NCBI RefSeq assembly: GCF_023028345.1 | Contig: NZ_CP095487.1 | Span: 744,001 to 808,000 of the forward strand | Origin: Halorientalis marina | GTDB lineage: Archaea; Halobacteriota; Halobacteria; Halobacteriales; Haloarculaceae | DNA: 64,000 nt | Direction of reading: 5' to 3' | Shown here: piece by piece, positions 1 to 8,148 of the stretch | How positions within the stretch are numbered: the first letter of the stretch is position 1 | Layout: each line of letters begins with the position of its first letter | Notes under the pieces: model-generated | What the model saw: only the letters and a program-made list of their open reading frames with translations | Database searches by the model: none | What the model was told of the DNA's origin: nothing | Translations under genes and position numbers: made by a program

Positions 1-26
1 AGTGTGCTTGCGCTAATCACGCGTTC

Positions 27-662
27 GTGGGAGTCTCGTTCGACCTCTTCGGGACGCTCGTCGACGTCGACCGACCCGACGACCCGGCCGCCGCGGTCGC
101 GGCGGAACTCCGTGCTCGCGATGTAATCGTCCCGGACGACTGGGACGAGGCGTATCGCGAGCCACATCTCGATCCACCCGAGGGCGCCGAGGTGCCGCTG
201 CAGGCCCACGTCGCCGCCGCGCTGTCGAGTCGCGGCGTCGAGCGGCCGGGCGACAACGCGGTCCGCCGGGCGGTCATCGCCGCGTTCGACCCGACGGTGC
301 GGACCCGCGAGGGGGCCGTCGCCGCCGTCGACGCGGCCGCCGAGTACGGGCCGGTCGGCGTCTGCTCGAACTGTAGCGTCCCCGAGCTCGTGTCCCGCGC
401 GCTCCTGCGCTCGGAGATCGACCGTGACCGCCTCGATGCCATCGTGACCAGCGCCGACTGCGGCTGGCGCAAGCCCGACCGACGCGCGTTCGAGACGGTC
501 GCGACCGCGCTGGGGGTCGACCTTTCGGCGCTCGTCCACGTCGGCGACGATCCGGCGACTGACGGGGGCGCCGAGGAAGCCGGGGCGACGCCCGTCCTGC
601 TCGAGGAGGTCTCGCTCGCCGACCTGCCGGCGTGGCTGGCCGACCGACGACGGGGTGAGTGA
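27..662 (+). CDS. HAD-superfamily hydrolase at head of cobalamin cluster
   Basis: A 211-aa HAD-fold phosphatase-like protein. Motif I is FDLFGTLVD near residues 5-13 with nucleophile Asp6. The motif III Lys lies in GWRKPDRRAFE near residue 148, and the motif IV acidic pair is VGDDPATDGG. The GTG start gives an N-terminus that begins just before motif I, as is usual for the family. Its end overlaps the start of cbiB, so the two are probably co-transcribed. A phosphatase step in cobalamin assembly (for example on alpha-ribazole phosphate or adenosylcobalamin phosphate) is a reasonable inference from position only. The substrate is not visible in the sequence. Confidence 0.8.
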   Translation: MGVSFDLFGTLVDVDRPDDPAAAVAAELRARDVIVPDDWDEAYREPHLDPPEGAEVPLQAHVAAALSSRGVERPGDNAVRRAVIAAFDPTVRTREGAVAAVDAAAEYGPVGVCSNCSVPELVSRALLRSEIDRDRLDAIVTSADCGWRKPDRRAFETVATALGVDLSALVHVGDDPATDGGAEEAGATPVLLEEVSLADLPAWLADRRRGE

Positions 663-1578
663 GATGCTGGGAGCAGGCGCGGTCGGACTGGCGCTCGCGC
701 TCGACGCCGCGGTGGGGGAGCCACCGACCTCCCTCCACCCGGTCGCGTGGTTCGGCCGTCTCGCCGCGCCCCTGGACCGCGCGTGGGTGCGTCCCCGACT
801 CGTCGGCCTCGTGGGTGCGGTCGCGCTCCCGCTCCTCGCGGCCGGTGCCGTCGGCGGACTGGTAGTCGTCGCCACGCGGGCGGACTCGCTGGTCGGCGTC
901 GCTGCCGCGGGCGTCGCGCTCTTTCTGACGACGAGCTTCCGGACGCTGCTGTCGACGGCGGTCGCGGTGAGCGCGGCGACCGACCGCGACCTCGCGAGCG
1001 CCCGCGACGAACTCCGGGCGCTGGCCGGTCGGGACGCCGCGTCGCTGTCGGCGGGGCAGGTCCGCAGCGCCGCCGTCGAGAGCGCGGCGGAGAACCTCGC
1101 CGACGGACTGGTCGCGCCGCTCCTCGCGTTCGCACTCGGCGCGCAGTTCTCGCTCGCGGTCGGGGCCGCCCTCGCGGCGTGGGTGAAAGCCGTCAACACG
1201 ATGGACTCCATGCTGGGCTACCGGTCGAAGCCGGTCGGGTGGGCGCCGGCGCGACTGGACGACCTCGTGATGTGGGCGCCCGCCCGCGCGAGCGCGGTCC
1301 TGCTGGCCGTCGCGGCGATGGCTCCCGGTGCGCTCACTGCGGCCGCCCGCTGGGTCCGCGACGTGCCATCGCCGAACTCGGGGTGGCCGATGGGCGCGCT
1401 CGCGGCCGCGCTGGACGTGCGCCTGGAGAAGCCCGGCGTCTACGTCCTGAACGGCGATGCCGACCTCCCGTCGGTCGCGACGGCCCGGCGCGCCGTCCGG
1501 ACGGTCGCGGTCGCGGGCCTGCTCGCCTACGTTGCAGCCGCTGTCGTCGCCGCACTCGGCGGGGGGGTGAGCGTGTGA
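655..1578 (+). CDS. cbiB: Adenosylcobinamide-phosphate synthase CbiB
   Basis: An integral membrane protein of 307 aa that attaches aminopropanol phosphate to adenosylcobyric acid. Family marks are the N-terminal ALDAAVGEPPTSLHPVAWFG stretch, the ESAAENLADGLVAPLL segment, and the VNTMDSMLGYRSKP motif in the second half. Hydrophobic segments are spread along the chain. The GTG start at 655 overlaps the HAD gene by 8 bases; an ATG at 664 is an alternative. The stop overlaps cobS by 4 bases. Length and motifs match the family. Confidence 0.93.
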   Translation: MSEMLGAGAVGLALALDAAVGEPPTSLHPVAWFGRLAAPLDRAWVRPRLVGLVGAVALPLLAAGAVGGLVVVATRADSLVGVAAAGVALFLTTSFRTLLSTAVAVSAATDRDLASARDELRALAGRDAASLSAGQVRSAAVESAAENLADGLVAPLLAFALGAQFSLAVGAALAAWVKAVNTMDSMLGYRSKPVGWAPARLDDLVMWAPARASAVLLAVAAMAPGALTAAARWVRDVPSPNSGWPMGALAAALDVRLEKPGVYVLNGDADLPSVATARRAVRTVAVAGLLAYVAAAVVAALGGGVSV

Positions 1579-2417
1579 CCGACTCCGACGATCCCGACGC
1601 GGCGGGCGCGGTCGACGGGACGGGCGCGACGACGGCGGGCGAAGACGATGTGACTGCCGGGAGCGCCGGCGGCCTCCTGCCGGCGGTCGCCGGCGGGTTC
1701 GGGTTCCTCTCGCGGCTCCCGGTCGGGGCGGGCCGTGCGGGCTGGGAGGCGTTCCAGCACCGCCCGGTCGCGTTCGTCCCGGTCGGCTACGTCGTCGGCG
1801 CGCTGGTTGCGCTGCCCTTCCTCGTTGGCCTGCCGCCGGCGACGCTCGCGCTCGTCTACCCGGTCGCGCTCGTCGCCGTGACGGGCATCAACCACGCGGA
1901 CGGCGTGGCGGACCTCGGCGACGCGGCGGTGGTCCACGGCGACGCCGAGAAGCGCCGGCGGGTCCTCGAAGACAGCCAGATCGGCGTCGGCGGGACGGTC
2001 GCGCTCGTCCTCGTCGTCGCCGGGCTGGCACTGGGCGCGCTGGGTCTCGCCGGCCGACCCGCCGTCCAGGTCGCCGGCGTCGTCGTCGCCGCGGAGGTGG
2101 GCGCGAAACTCGGGATGGCGACGCTCGCCTGTCTCGGGACGGCTCCCTTCGACGGGCTGGGTGCGGCGCTGACGAGCGCCTCGACGGAGCGGGACCTGCT
2201 CGCGCCGGTGCTGGTGGCCCTGCCGGCCGCGTTCCTGTCGTGGCCGTCGCCGGCCGCTGGCGTCGCGCTCGCGGCCGCGTTCGGCACGGCCCTTCTCGTG
2301 TGGCGCTGGGCCGAGGACACGCTCGGCGGCGTCAACGGTGACGCCTTCGGGGCGACGAACGAACTCGCGCGCATCGTCGCGCTCCACGCAGGGGTGATCG
2401 CGTGGACGCTCTCGTGA
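1575..2417 (+). CDS. cobS: Adenosylcobinamide-GDP ribazoletransferase CobS
   Basis: Cobalamin synthase, a polytopic membrane enzyme joining adenosylcobinamide-GDP with alpha-ribazole (280 aa). Recognisable segments are FGFLSRLPVG near the N-terminus, the metal-binding-like NHADGVADLGDA motif, VLEDSQIGVGG, and the C-terminal GGVNGDAFGATNELAR block. A hydrophilic Asp/Gly/Thr-rich tail of about 30 residues precedes the first membrane segment. The same frame stays open far upstream, but the GTG at 1575, overlapping the cbiB stop, is the only start that gives a normal-length protein. It overlaps cobY by 16 bases. Confidence 0.92.
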   Translation: MTDSDDPDAAGAVDGTGATTAGEDDVTAGSAGGLLPAVAGGFGFLSRLPVGAGRAGWEAFQHRPVAFVPVGYVVGALVALPFLVGLPPATLALVYPVALVAVTGINHADGVADLGDAAVVHGDAEKRRRVLEDSQIGVGGTVALVLVVAGLALGALGLAGRPAVQVAGVVVAAEVGAKLGMATLACLGTAPFDGLGAALTSASTERDLLAPVLVALPAAFLSWPSPAAGVALAAAFGTALLVWRWAEDTLGGVNGDAFGATNELARIVALHAGVIAWTLS

Positions 2418-2977
2418 TGTGCGGCGGGAAGGGGACGCGGCTGGACGCCGCGGTCGAGAAACCACTCTACGAGGTCGACGGGACGCCGATGGTGGACCGC
2501 GTCCTCGACGCGCTGGTCGCGAGTGGGGTCGACGCCGTCCACGCGGTCGTCTCCCCGCACGCGCCGGGCACGCGCGAGCACCTGCGCGAGCGCGCGTGCG
2601 ACGTAATCGAAACCCCTGGCGAAGGGTACGTGACCGACCTCGGTGTGGCGCTCGAGGCCGACCGCATCGAGCGGCCGGTGCTGACCTGCGTGGCGGACCT
2701 GCCCCTGCTCGCGGCCGACGCCGTGGACGACGTGCTGGCGACGCACGCCGAGCGAGCGGTCGACTCGCTGACGGTCGCGGTCCCGGCGGCGCTCAAGCGG
2801 GCGCTGGGGACCAGCGTCGACACGACGACGACCCACGAGGGGCGGACGGTCGCGCCGGTCGGGCTGAACGTCGTCGGCGCGGGCGGGACCGACGGACTGG
2901 TGTGCTCCTACGACGCGCGGCTGGCGGTCAACGTCAACCGTGCGGGCGACGCTGCGGTCGCGGAACGGCTGGCGTAG
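2402..2977 (+). CDS. cobY: NTP:adenosylcobinamide-phosphate nucleotidyltransferase CobY
   Basis: The archaeal non-orthologous replacement of bacterial CobU, activating adenosylcobinamide phosphate with GTP (191 aa). The N-terminal nucleotidyltransferase signature MCGGKGTRL (residues 7-15) and the following EKPLYEVDGTPMVDRVL are clear. VADLPLL near residue 100 is the metal-binding acidic motif of the fold. The GTG start lies inside the end of cobS, which implies translational coupling. CobY directly supplies the substrate of CobS, so the order cbiB-cobS-cobY is functionally coherent. Confidence 0.92.
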   Translation: MDALVMCGGKGTRLDAAVEKPLYEVDGTPMVDRVLDALVASGVDAVHAVVSPHAPGTREHLRERACDVIETPGEGYVTDLGVALEADRIERPVLTCVADLPLLAADAVDDVLATHAERAVDSLTVAVPAALKRALGTSVDTTTTHEGRTVAPVGLNVVGAGGTDGLVCSYDARLAVNVNRAGDAAVAERLA

Positions 2978-3033
2978 CCCGCGACACCTGCCACAACGCC
3001 CACTTATTTCCGTTCGCTCCCGATGTGTATGCC
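2978..3033 (+). promoter_or_regulatory. Putative promoter upstream of cobD
   Basis: The short gap after cobY contains an AT-rich box (CTTATTT, about 3003-3009) in otherwise GC-rich sequence. It lies about 28 nt before the ATG at 3034, the spacing expected for a haloarchaeal TATA box and a leaderless transcript. This suggests cobD and cbiZ have their own promoter. No experimental start site is known. Confidence 0.35.
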
Positions 3034-3141
3034 ATGACTATGTGGTGCTCCGTCAACGGTAGTGGCGAACGCCCCGGAGGGTCTCGGCCGGTGGCGACAG
3101 CGAGAGCGGCGACCGATGTCACACGCCGGTATCGACGATGA
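3034..3141 (+). CDS. Possible 35-aa leader ORF before cobD
   Basis: A 35-codon ORF begins about 28 nt downstream of a TATA-like box. It ends in an ATGA overlap with the cobD start at 3138, the geometry of translational coupling. The peptide is basic and Gly/Arg-rich and matches no family I recognise. It may be a chance ORF in the 5-prime untranslated region of cobD. Confidence 0.25.
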   Translation: MTMWCSVNGSGERPGGSRPVATARAATDVTRRYRR

Positions 3142-4178
3142 ATCCGGACGCGGTCGACGAACTGCTCGCGGGTGCGGACCGGGACGACGCGAACGCGCGC
3201 GTCCCACACGGGAGTAGCGACGACCCACGGATTCTCGATTTCAGCGCGAACACGAACCCGCGGTATCCGGACGGCGTCACGCGGGTCTACAGTTCGGCAC
3301 TCCCGGCGGCACAGTCCTACCCCGCCGACGACTACAGCGAGTATCGGATCGCGGCCGGCGAGTACGTCGGCTGCGAGCCGCACGCGGTCGTCCCGACCCC
3401 GGGCGGACTGGCGGCCATGCGGCTGGCTATCGGGACCTGCGTGCGCCCCGGCGAGTCCGTGCTCGTCCCGTATCCGAGCTTCGGCGAGTACGACCGGGAG
3501 GTCCGGCTCCAGGGCGGCGAGCCGACGCCGGTGGCCCACGACGACCTGCTCGACGCCGACCCGGGCGACCACGCGATGGCCGTCGTCTGTAATCCAAACA
3601 ATCCGACGGGCGACGCCGCCGACCCCGACGAACTGCGCTCGTTCGCGGCCCGGTGTCGCGATGCCGACACCGTGTTGCTGGTCGACGAGGCGTTCCTGGG
3701 GTTCACCGACCAGCCCTCCCTCGCGGGGACCGACGGCGTCGTCGTGGCCCGCTCGCTGACGAAACTGTTCGGCCTGCCCGGCCTCCGGATGGGCTTCGCG
3801 GTCGCGACGGGCCGGCTCCACGACCGGCTGGCAGCCGCGCGGCGGACCTGGAACCTCTCGGTCCCGGCGATGGCCGTCGGCGAACACTGTATGACCTGCG
3901 AGGCGTTCGTCGACGAGACGTGCGCCCGGGTCGCTCGTGAGCGCGCCCGGATGGCCGAGCGCCTGGCGGCGCGGTTCGACGTTCACGACTCGGACGCACC
4001 CTTCCTCCTGCTCGACGCGGGGTCGACGGAGGACGCGACCCAGGCTATCGACGACGCGCGCACGCACGACATCGCGATCAGGGACGCGCGGACGTTCCGC
4101 GGGCTGGACTCCCACGTCCGGGTCGCCGTCCGCCTGCCCGACGAGAACGACCGTCTGCTCGCGGCACTGGGTGTCTGA
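3138..4178 (+). CDS. cobD: L-threonine-O-3-phosphate decarboxylase CobD
   Basis: A PLP-dependent class I/II aminotransferase-fold enzyme (346 aa) that makes (R)-1-amino-2-propanol phosphate, the side chain CbiB attaches. The N-terminus carries LDFSANTNPRYPDGV, typical of CobD and HisC-like proteins. VCNPNNPTG is the PLP-pocket motif, VDEAFLGF holds the cofactor-binding Asp, and SLTKLFGLPGLRMG holds the Schiff-base Lys. HisC could look similar. The location between cobY and cbiZ settles the assignment. Confidence 0.88.
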   Translation: MNPDAVDELLAGADRDDANARVPHGSSDDPRILDFSANTNPRYPDGVTRVYSSALPAAQSYPADDYSEYRIAAGEYVGCEPHAVVPTPGGLAAMRLAIGTCVRPGESVLVPYPSFGEYDREVRLQGGEPTPVAHDDLLDADPGDHAMAVVCNPNNPTGDAADPDELRSFAARCRDADTVLLVDEAFLGFTDQPSLAGTDGVVVARSLTKLFGLPGLRMGFAVATGRLHDRLAAARRTWNLSVPAMAVGEHCMTCEAFVDETCARVARERARMAERLAARFDVHDSDAPFLLLDAGSTEDATQAIDDARTHDIAIRDARTFRGLDSHVRVAVRLPDENDRLLAALGV

Positions 4179-4891
4179 TGGCGACGGTCCGCGACGGAAT
4201 CTGCCGGGTCCGCAAGGAGGGGGCACGCTGGCTCACGACCGGCTTCGACGGGGGCTACCGGACGGCCAACGCCGCGTACAACGTCTCCGTCCCCGAGGGG
4301 TTCGACCGGACGGACCTCCTGACCTACGTCCGCGAGCGCCGCGAGCACGCTGGCTTCGACGAGCCCGGTCCGGCGACGCTGACCGGCGTCGACCTCGCCC
4401 ACGCGCGCGGTGCCCGGTCGGGTCCCGTCGAGGTTCTGGCGACGGTCGGCCTCTCCAATCCGTCGACGTTGCCGTTGGACCCGGCTGGCGGGGGTGGCGA
4501 TAGCGGGGGCCGCGAGGAGGACGCTCCCGGCGACGACCCGCCGACCGGGACCGTCAATCTCCTCGTCACCACGGCGCGTGCGCTCGACGACGGCGCCCTC
4601 GCGACGCTCCTGGGGACGGCCGTCGAGGCCAAGACCGCGACGCTGCTCGCCGAGACGGGCTTCACCGGGACGACCTCCGACGCCGTCATCGTAGGCGCGG
4701 ACCCGAGCGGCGAGCCGGCGGCCTTCGCCGGGAGCGCGACGCCGGTCGGCGCGGCGACCCGTGCCTGCGTCCGCGAGGCCGTCCGCGCCGCGCTCGCCGC
4801 GCGCTACCCCGACCGCGCGTTCCCCCGCTCCGTCGCCGACGCCGACCACGGTGCCGTGACCGACCGCCGGGCGACCGTCTTCGAACTCTGA
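4178..4891 (+). CDS. cbiZ: Adenosylcobinamide amidohydrolase CbiZ
   Basis: A salvage enzyme (237 aa) that removes the aminopropanol arm of adenosylcobinamide to give adenosylcobyric acid, which re-enters the pathway at CbiB. Family features are TTGFDGGYRTANAAYNVSV near the N-terminus, the VEVLATVGLSNPS block, and TGTTSDAVIVGA near residue 165. An insert rich in Gly, Asp and Pro (about residues 100-125) looks like a haloarchaeal surface loop. The ATG shares one base with the cobD stop, so the two are one transcription unit. CbiZ next to CobY and CbiB indicates both de novo and salvage capacity. Confidence 0.88.
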   Translation: MATVRDGICRVRKEGARWLTTGFDGGYRTANAAYNVSVPEGFDRTDLLTYVRERREHAGFDEPGPATLTGVDLAHARGARSGPVEVLATVGLSNPSTLPLDPAGGGGDSGGREEDAPGDDPPTGTVNLLVTTARALDDGALATLLGTAVEAKTATLLAETGFTGTTSDAVIVGADPSGEPAAFAGSATPVGAATRACVREAVRAALAARYPDRAFPRSVADADHGAVTDRRATVFEL

Positions 4892-4919
4892 ACAACGGAA
4901 ATTGTCTAGGTTCGTCAGA

Positions 4920-4939
4920 AACCAAACCTCAGTTTGGTT
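4920..4939 (+). promoter_or_regulatory. Inverted repeat operator candidate upstream of cbiT
   Basis: A perfect 8-bp inverted repeat, AACCAAAC-CTCA-GTTTGGTT. It sits 14 nt upstream of an AT-rich TATA-like box (about 4953-4961) that is itself about 28 nt before the cbiT ATG. The AACCAAAC half-site recurs in the promoter of the separate cbiX gene near 24.5 kb. Position just upstream of the basal promoter elements would suit an activator, or a repressor hindering TFB or TBP. Confidence 0.5.
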
Positions 4940-4984
4940 AAGACAAGCACAATTGTTTTAGGCGCTACCGTACTTGTACGCGGT

Positions 4985-5596
4985 ATGCCACGCGTGCAAC
5001 TGCCACGGGACGCGCGGGCCGGGCCGACCAAAGCGGAGGTCAGGGCCGTCCTGCAGTCCAAACTCGGCTTGACGCCGTCGGACCACTTCGTGGAGGTCGG
5101 CTCCTGTACGGGGGCGGTCACCATCGAGGCGGCACGGCGGGCGGGCCGGGTGACGGCACTCGAACGGAAGACGGAGCGAGCGGAGGTCACACGCGACAAC
5201 CTCGCGGCCAACGAGACGGACGCGGAGATCGAGTTGCGGGTCACGGAAGCGCCGTCGGGTCTGCCCGACGACGCCGATGCCCTGTTCCTCGGCGGGAGCC
5301 GCAACTTCGAGGGCGTCCTCGACCACGCCGTCGAGACGGGAATCGACCGCGTCGTGATGAACGTCTCGCGGCTGGAGGTCGCGGGCGACGCGACGCGGGC
5401 CTTCCGCGAGCGCGACCTGCTCTCCGAGGTCGTCCAGTTCCAGGTGAGTCACGGCTACGATCTCGCGGGCGCGACGAGTTTCGACTCGGACAACCCCGTC
5501 TACATGCTCGTCGGCGGGACGGGCGACGACGGCGAGCAGGTCGCGGCCGACGGCGGGACCGTTTCCGGTCGAGCGCCCACGGAGGGGCAGCGATGA
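4985..5596 (+). CDS. cbiT: Cobalt-precorrin-6B C15-methyltransferase CbiT
   Basis: SAM-dependent methyltransferase and decarboxylase of the corrin ring (203 aa). It has the Rossmann-type SAM motif VEVGSCTGAVT (residues 36-46), a following ALERK acidic loop, and DALFLGGS. The frame is open from 4934. The ATG at 4985 is preferred because it lies about 28 nt after a TATA-like box and starts directly at MPRVQLPRDARAGP, where the family begins. A C-terminal Gly/Asp tail overlaps cbiL by 4 bases. It is the first gene of an operon running to about 13.99 kb. Confidence 0.88.
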   Translation: MPRVQLPRDARAGPTKAEVRAVLQSKLGLTPSDHFVEVGSCTGAVTIEAARRAGRVTALERKTERAEVTRDNLAANETDAEIELRVTEAPSGLPDDADALFLGGSRNFEGVLDHAVETGIDRVVMNVSRLEVAGDATRAFRERDLLSEVVQFQVSHGYDLAGATSFDSDNPVYMLVGGTGDDGEQVAADGGTVSGRAPTEGQR

Positions 5597-6333
5597 CGCT
5601 GTACGGCGTCGGTCTCGGTCCCGGCGATTCCGACCTCGTGACCGTGCGCGGGCGCGAGGTTCTCCAGGACGCGGACGTGGTGTACTCGCCGGGCCGACTC
5701 TCGCGAACGGTCGCGATCGAGCACGTCCCCGAGGACCGCATCGGCGACCTGGACTTCCCGATGACGAAGGACCCGGACGAACTCCGGCGCGCCTGGAAGG
5801 AGGCGGCGGCCGAGATCGCGCCCCGCGCCCGGGAGGGAACGGCGGCGTTCGTGACGCTCGGCGACCCCAACGTCTACTCGACGTTCGGCCACCTGCGCCG
5901 GACGCTCGCGGCGTTCCACGACGACGTGGACCTGGAGATCGTTCCGGGCGTGAGCGCGGTGACGGCCTTCACGACCGCGCTCGGCGTCGAGATCGACGCC
6001 GGGGCGGGCCTGTCGCTCCGGGAGGCCGCGAACGGGGCGTCCCCGACCGGGCCGAACCGGATGGTCCTGTTCAAGGTGACCGACGCGCCGGCGACCCACG
6101 AGGGACTGGTCGAGGCCGGCTACGACGTGACCTACGGCCGCCGGCTCTACATGGAGCAGGGCGAGACGCTGGTGACCGACGACCCGTCGGACATCGCGGA
6201 GCGGGACTACTACACGCTCGCCTACGCGGAGAAGCGCGGGCTGACGACCGACCGCGCGACCGACGCCTTCCTCGAAAGCACCGAACGCTCGGAGGGCATC
6301 GAACACGGGGACCCGGTGATGGGCGATGACTGA
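5593..6333 (+). CDS. cbiL: Cobalt-factor II C20-methyltransferase CbiL
   Basis: A 246-aa member of the tetrapyrrole methylase family that adds the C20 methyl of the corrin ring. It has the N-terminal YGVGLGPGDSDLVTVRG motif, the SAM-contacting TLGDPNVYSTFGHL near residue 97, and VPGVSAVTA. The ATGA overlap with cbiT and 8-base overlap with cbiF indicate coupled translation. The sequence is typical of haloarchaeal CbiL and no key residue appears lost. Confidence 0.9.
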   Translation: MTLYGVGLGPGDSDLVTVRGREVLQDADVVYSPGRLSRTVAIEHVPEDRIGDLDFPMTKDPDELRRAWKEAAAEIAPRAREGTAAFVTLGDPNVYSTFGHLRRTLAAFHDDVDLEIVPGVSAVTAFTTALGVEIDAGAGLSLREAANGASPTGPNRMVLFKVTDAPATHEGLVEAGYDVTYGRRLYMEQGETLVTDDPSDIAERDYYTLAYAEKRGLTTDRATDAFLESTERSEGIEHGDPVMGDD

Positions 6334-7144
6334 AGACACCACGGCGGACGCGGAGCACACTGCGGGAGACGTACAGGAGGGGATTCCCTTCATCGGCGCC
6401 GGCCCGGGCGATCCGGGGCTGCTGACGGTGACGGGCAAACGACTCGTCGAGGACGCGGACCTCGTGGTCCACGCGGGGTCGCTGGTCAACAGCGAACTCC
6501 TGGAGGAGTTCTGTGCCGACGCCGAGCAGGTGTCCTCCATCGGCAAGGACCTCGAAGAGCTGATTCCGCTGATGCGGGACGCCTACGAGGACGGGCGGAC
6601 TGTCGTCCGGCTCCACAGCGGCGACCCGGCGATCTACGGCGCCGCGCTGGAGCAGATGGACGCGCTGGAGAGCGAGGGCGTGCCGACCTATTTCGTCCCC
6701 GGCGTGACCTCGGCGTTCGCGGCGAGTGCGACCCTCGGGACGCAGTTGACGCTCAACGAGGTCGCCAACCACGTCGCGTTCACGCGCCCGCAGGGCAAGA
6801 CGCTCGACGAGGACGAGGATCACATCTCCGAGTTCGTCGGGATGGGCGACGTGACGACCTGCATCTACCTCGGGACCCACGCCGTCGGGGAGACGATGGA
6901 CCGCCTCCTCGACGAGGGACACGACCCCGAGACGCCCGTCTCGGTGGTCTACCACGCCTCCTGGCCCGACGAAGACGTCATCACGGGGACCATCGAGACC
7001 ATCGGCGACAAGGTCGAGGACGCGGGTTACCGCGCCTCCGCGATGGTCGTCATCGGCGAGGCCGTCACCGGCGGCGGCTACGAGCGCTCCTACCTCTACG
7101 ACGGCTGGGCAAATCGCGGTTCGGAAACGGAGGCAGACGACTGA
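6326..7144 (+). CDS. cbiF: Cobalt-precorrin-4 C11-methyltransferase CbiF
   Basis: Tetrapyrrole methylase of 272 aa. An acidic N-terminal tail of about 20 residues precedes the core IPFIGAGPGDPGLLTVTG. VVRLHSGDPAIYGA and VPGVTSAFAASA are the SAM-site motifs. TFIG-type residues and the HAGSLVN segment separate CbiF/CobM from other methylases. It methylates C11 of cobalt-precorrin-4, the substrate for ring contraction by-product removal by CbiG, which is the next gene. Confidence 0.9.
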   Translation: MTEDTTADAEHTAGDVQEGIPFIGAGPGDPGLLTVTGKRLVEDADLVVHAGSLVNSELLEEFCADAEQVSSIGKDLEELIPLMRDAYEDGRTVVRLHSGDPAIYGAALEQMDALESEGVPTYFVPGVTSAFAASATLGTQLTLNEVANHVAFTRPQGKTLDEDEDHISEFVGMGDVTTCIYLGTHAVGETMDRLLDEGHDPETPVSVVYHASWPDEDVITGTIETIGDKVEDAGYRASAMVVIGEAVTGGGYERSYLYDGWANRGSETEADD

Positions 7145-7146
7145 CA

Positions 7147-8148
7147 ATGAGCACCGACACCAACGACACGACCGACGCGGACGCATCGAATGACTCGGAT
7201 GACTCCGGCGGCCACTGCTCGACCCCCGACAGCGACGGGGAAGTCGCCGATGACATTGCAATCATTTCCTTCGAGCGCAAGTGGGATACTGCGGAGGAAA
7301 TCAAGGAGGGAATCGGCGACCGCTACGACAGTATCGACCTCATCGAGTACGAGGGCGACGTGTTCGAGCAGCACTGGGGCGAGTACGACTGCTTCGTCGG
7401 CCTGATGGCGAGCGGCATCGTGATGCGGAAGACGGCGGGCCTGCTGGACGACAAGTGGGAGGACCCCGCCGTCGTGGTCGTCGACGAGGAACTGACGTGG
7501 GCCATCCCAATCACGGGCGGCCACCACGGCGCGAACCAGGTGGCCGACGACCTCGCGTCGATGGGCGCGGTGCCCGCGATGACGACCGCGTCCGAGGCCG
7601 CGGACAAACAGGGCGTCGAAAAGCAGGCGAAGGCCCTCGATTCCCACGTCGTCAACGGCGACTCGACGGTCGCGACGAACCTCGCCGTCCTCGACGACGA
7701 ACTCGGCCCCGTCGAGCGACTCGACGGGCCGAAGGCAGTGATGGTCGGCGACGACGTCACGGTACTGAAGCGCAACACGGACGACGGCGTCGTCCTCGGC
7801 ACGGGCAGCGTTTCCGGTGCGAAGAAGGGCCAGTTCATCGAGGCCTGGGAAAGTGCCCTCGAAGGCACCGACTACGACATGGGCGACGTGGAGTTCGTCG
7901 CTACGGGCACGCGCAAGGAAGAGGAGGAGGGTCTGCTCGAAGCGGCCGCGGAACTCGACCTCGGCGTCGTCTCCTTCGAGAAGGAGACCCTGGAGGAGTT
8001 CGAGGGGCCGACGCCCTCCCGCTCGAAGGAACTGATCGGCTGGCCGGGCATCTCGGAGGCGTCGGCCATCGCCGGCGGGCGCGAGCACGAACTGGTCGCC
8101 GAGAAGGAGCGGTACGACGAAGCCGTCACGGTGGCGATCGGTCGATGA
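7147..8148 (+). CDS. cbiG: Cobalt-precorrin-5A hydrolase CbiG
   Basis: Opens the delta-lactone of cobalt-precorrin-5A and releases acetaldehyde (333 aa). An acidic 35-residue N-terminal tail precedes the CbiG N-domain (IISFERKW...[23 protein letters not shown]). The central domain has [24 protein letters not shown], and the C-terminal domain has [20 protein letters not shown]. It starts 2 nt after cbiF and overlaps cbiH by 4 bases. CbiG is specific to the cobalt-early (anaerobic) pathway. Confidence 0.9.
   Translation: MSTDTNDTTDADASNDSDDSGGHCSTPDSDGEVADDIAIISFERKWDTAEEIKEGIGDRYDSIDLIEYEGDVFEQHWGEYDCFVGLMASGIVMRKTAGLLDDKWEDPAVVVVDEELTWAIPITGGHHGANQVADDLASMGAVPAMTTASEAADKQGVEKQAKALDSHVVNGDSTVATNLAVLDDELGPVERLDGPKAVMVGDDVTVLKRNTDDGVVLGTGSVSGAKKGQFIEAWESALEGTDYDMGDVEFVATGTRKEEEEGLLEAAAELDLGVVSFEKETLEEFEGPTPSRSKELIGWPGISEASAIAGGREHELVAEKERYDEAVTVAIGR

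Noticed and set aside
747..1574. Upstream extension of the cobS frame
   Set aside because: The extension overlaps cbiB entirely and is Arg/Gly-rich out-of-frame sequence. The GTG at 1575 gives a normal CobS.
4892..4984. Cobalamin riboswitch before cbiT
   Set aside because: The gap is only 93 nt, the transcript is probably leaderless, and no B12-box-like sequence was seen.
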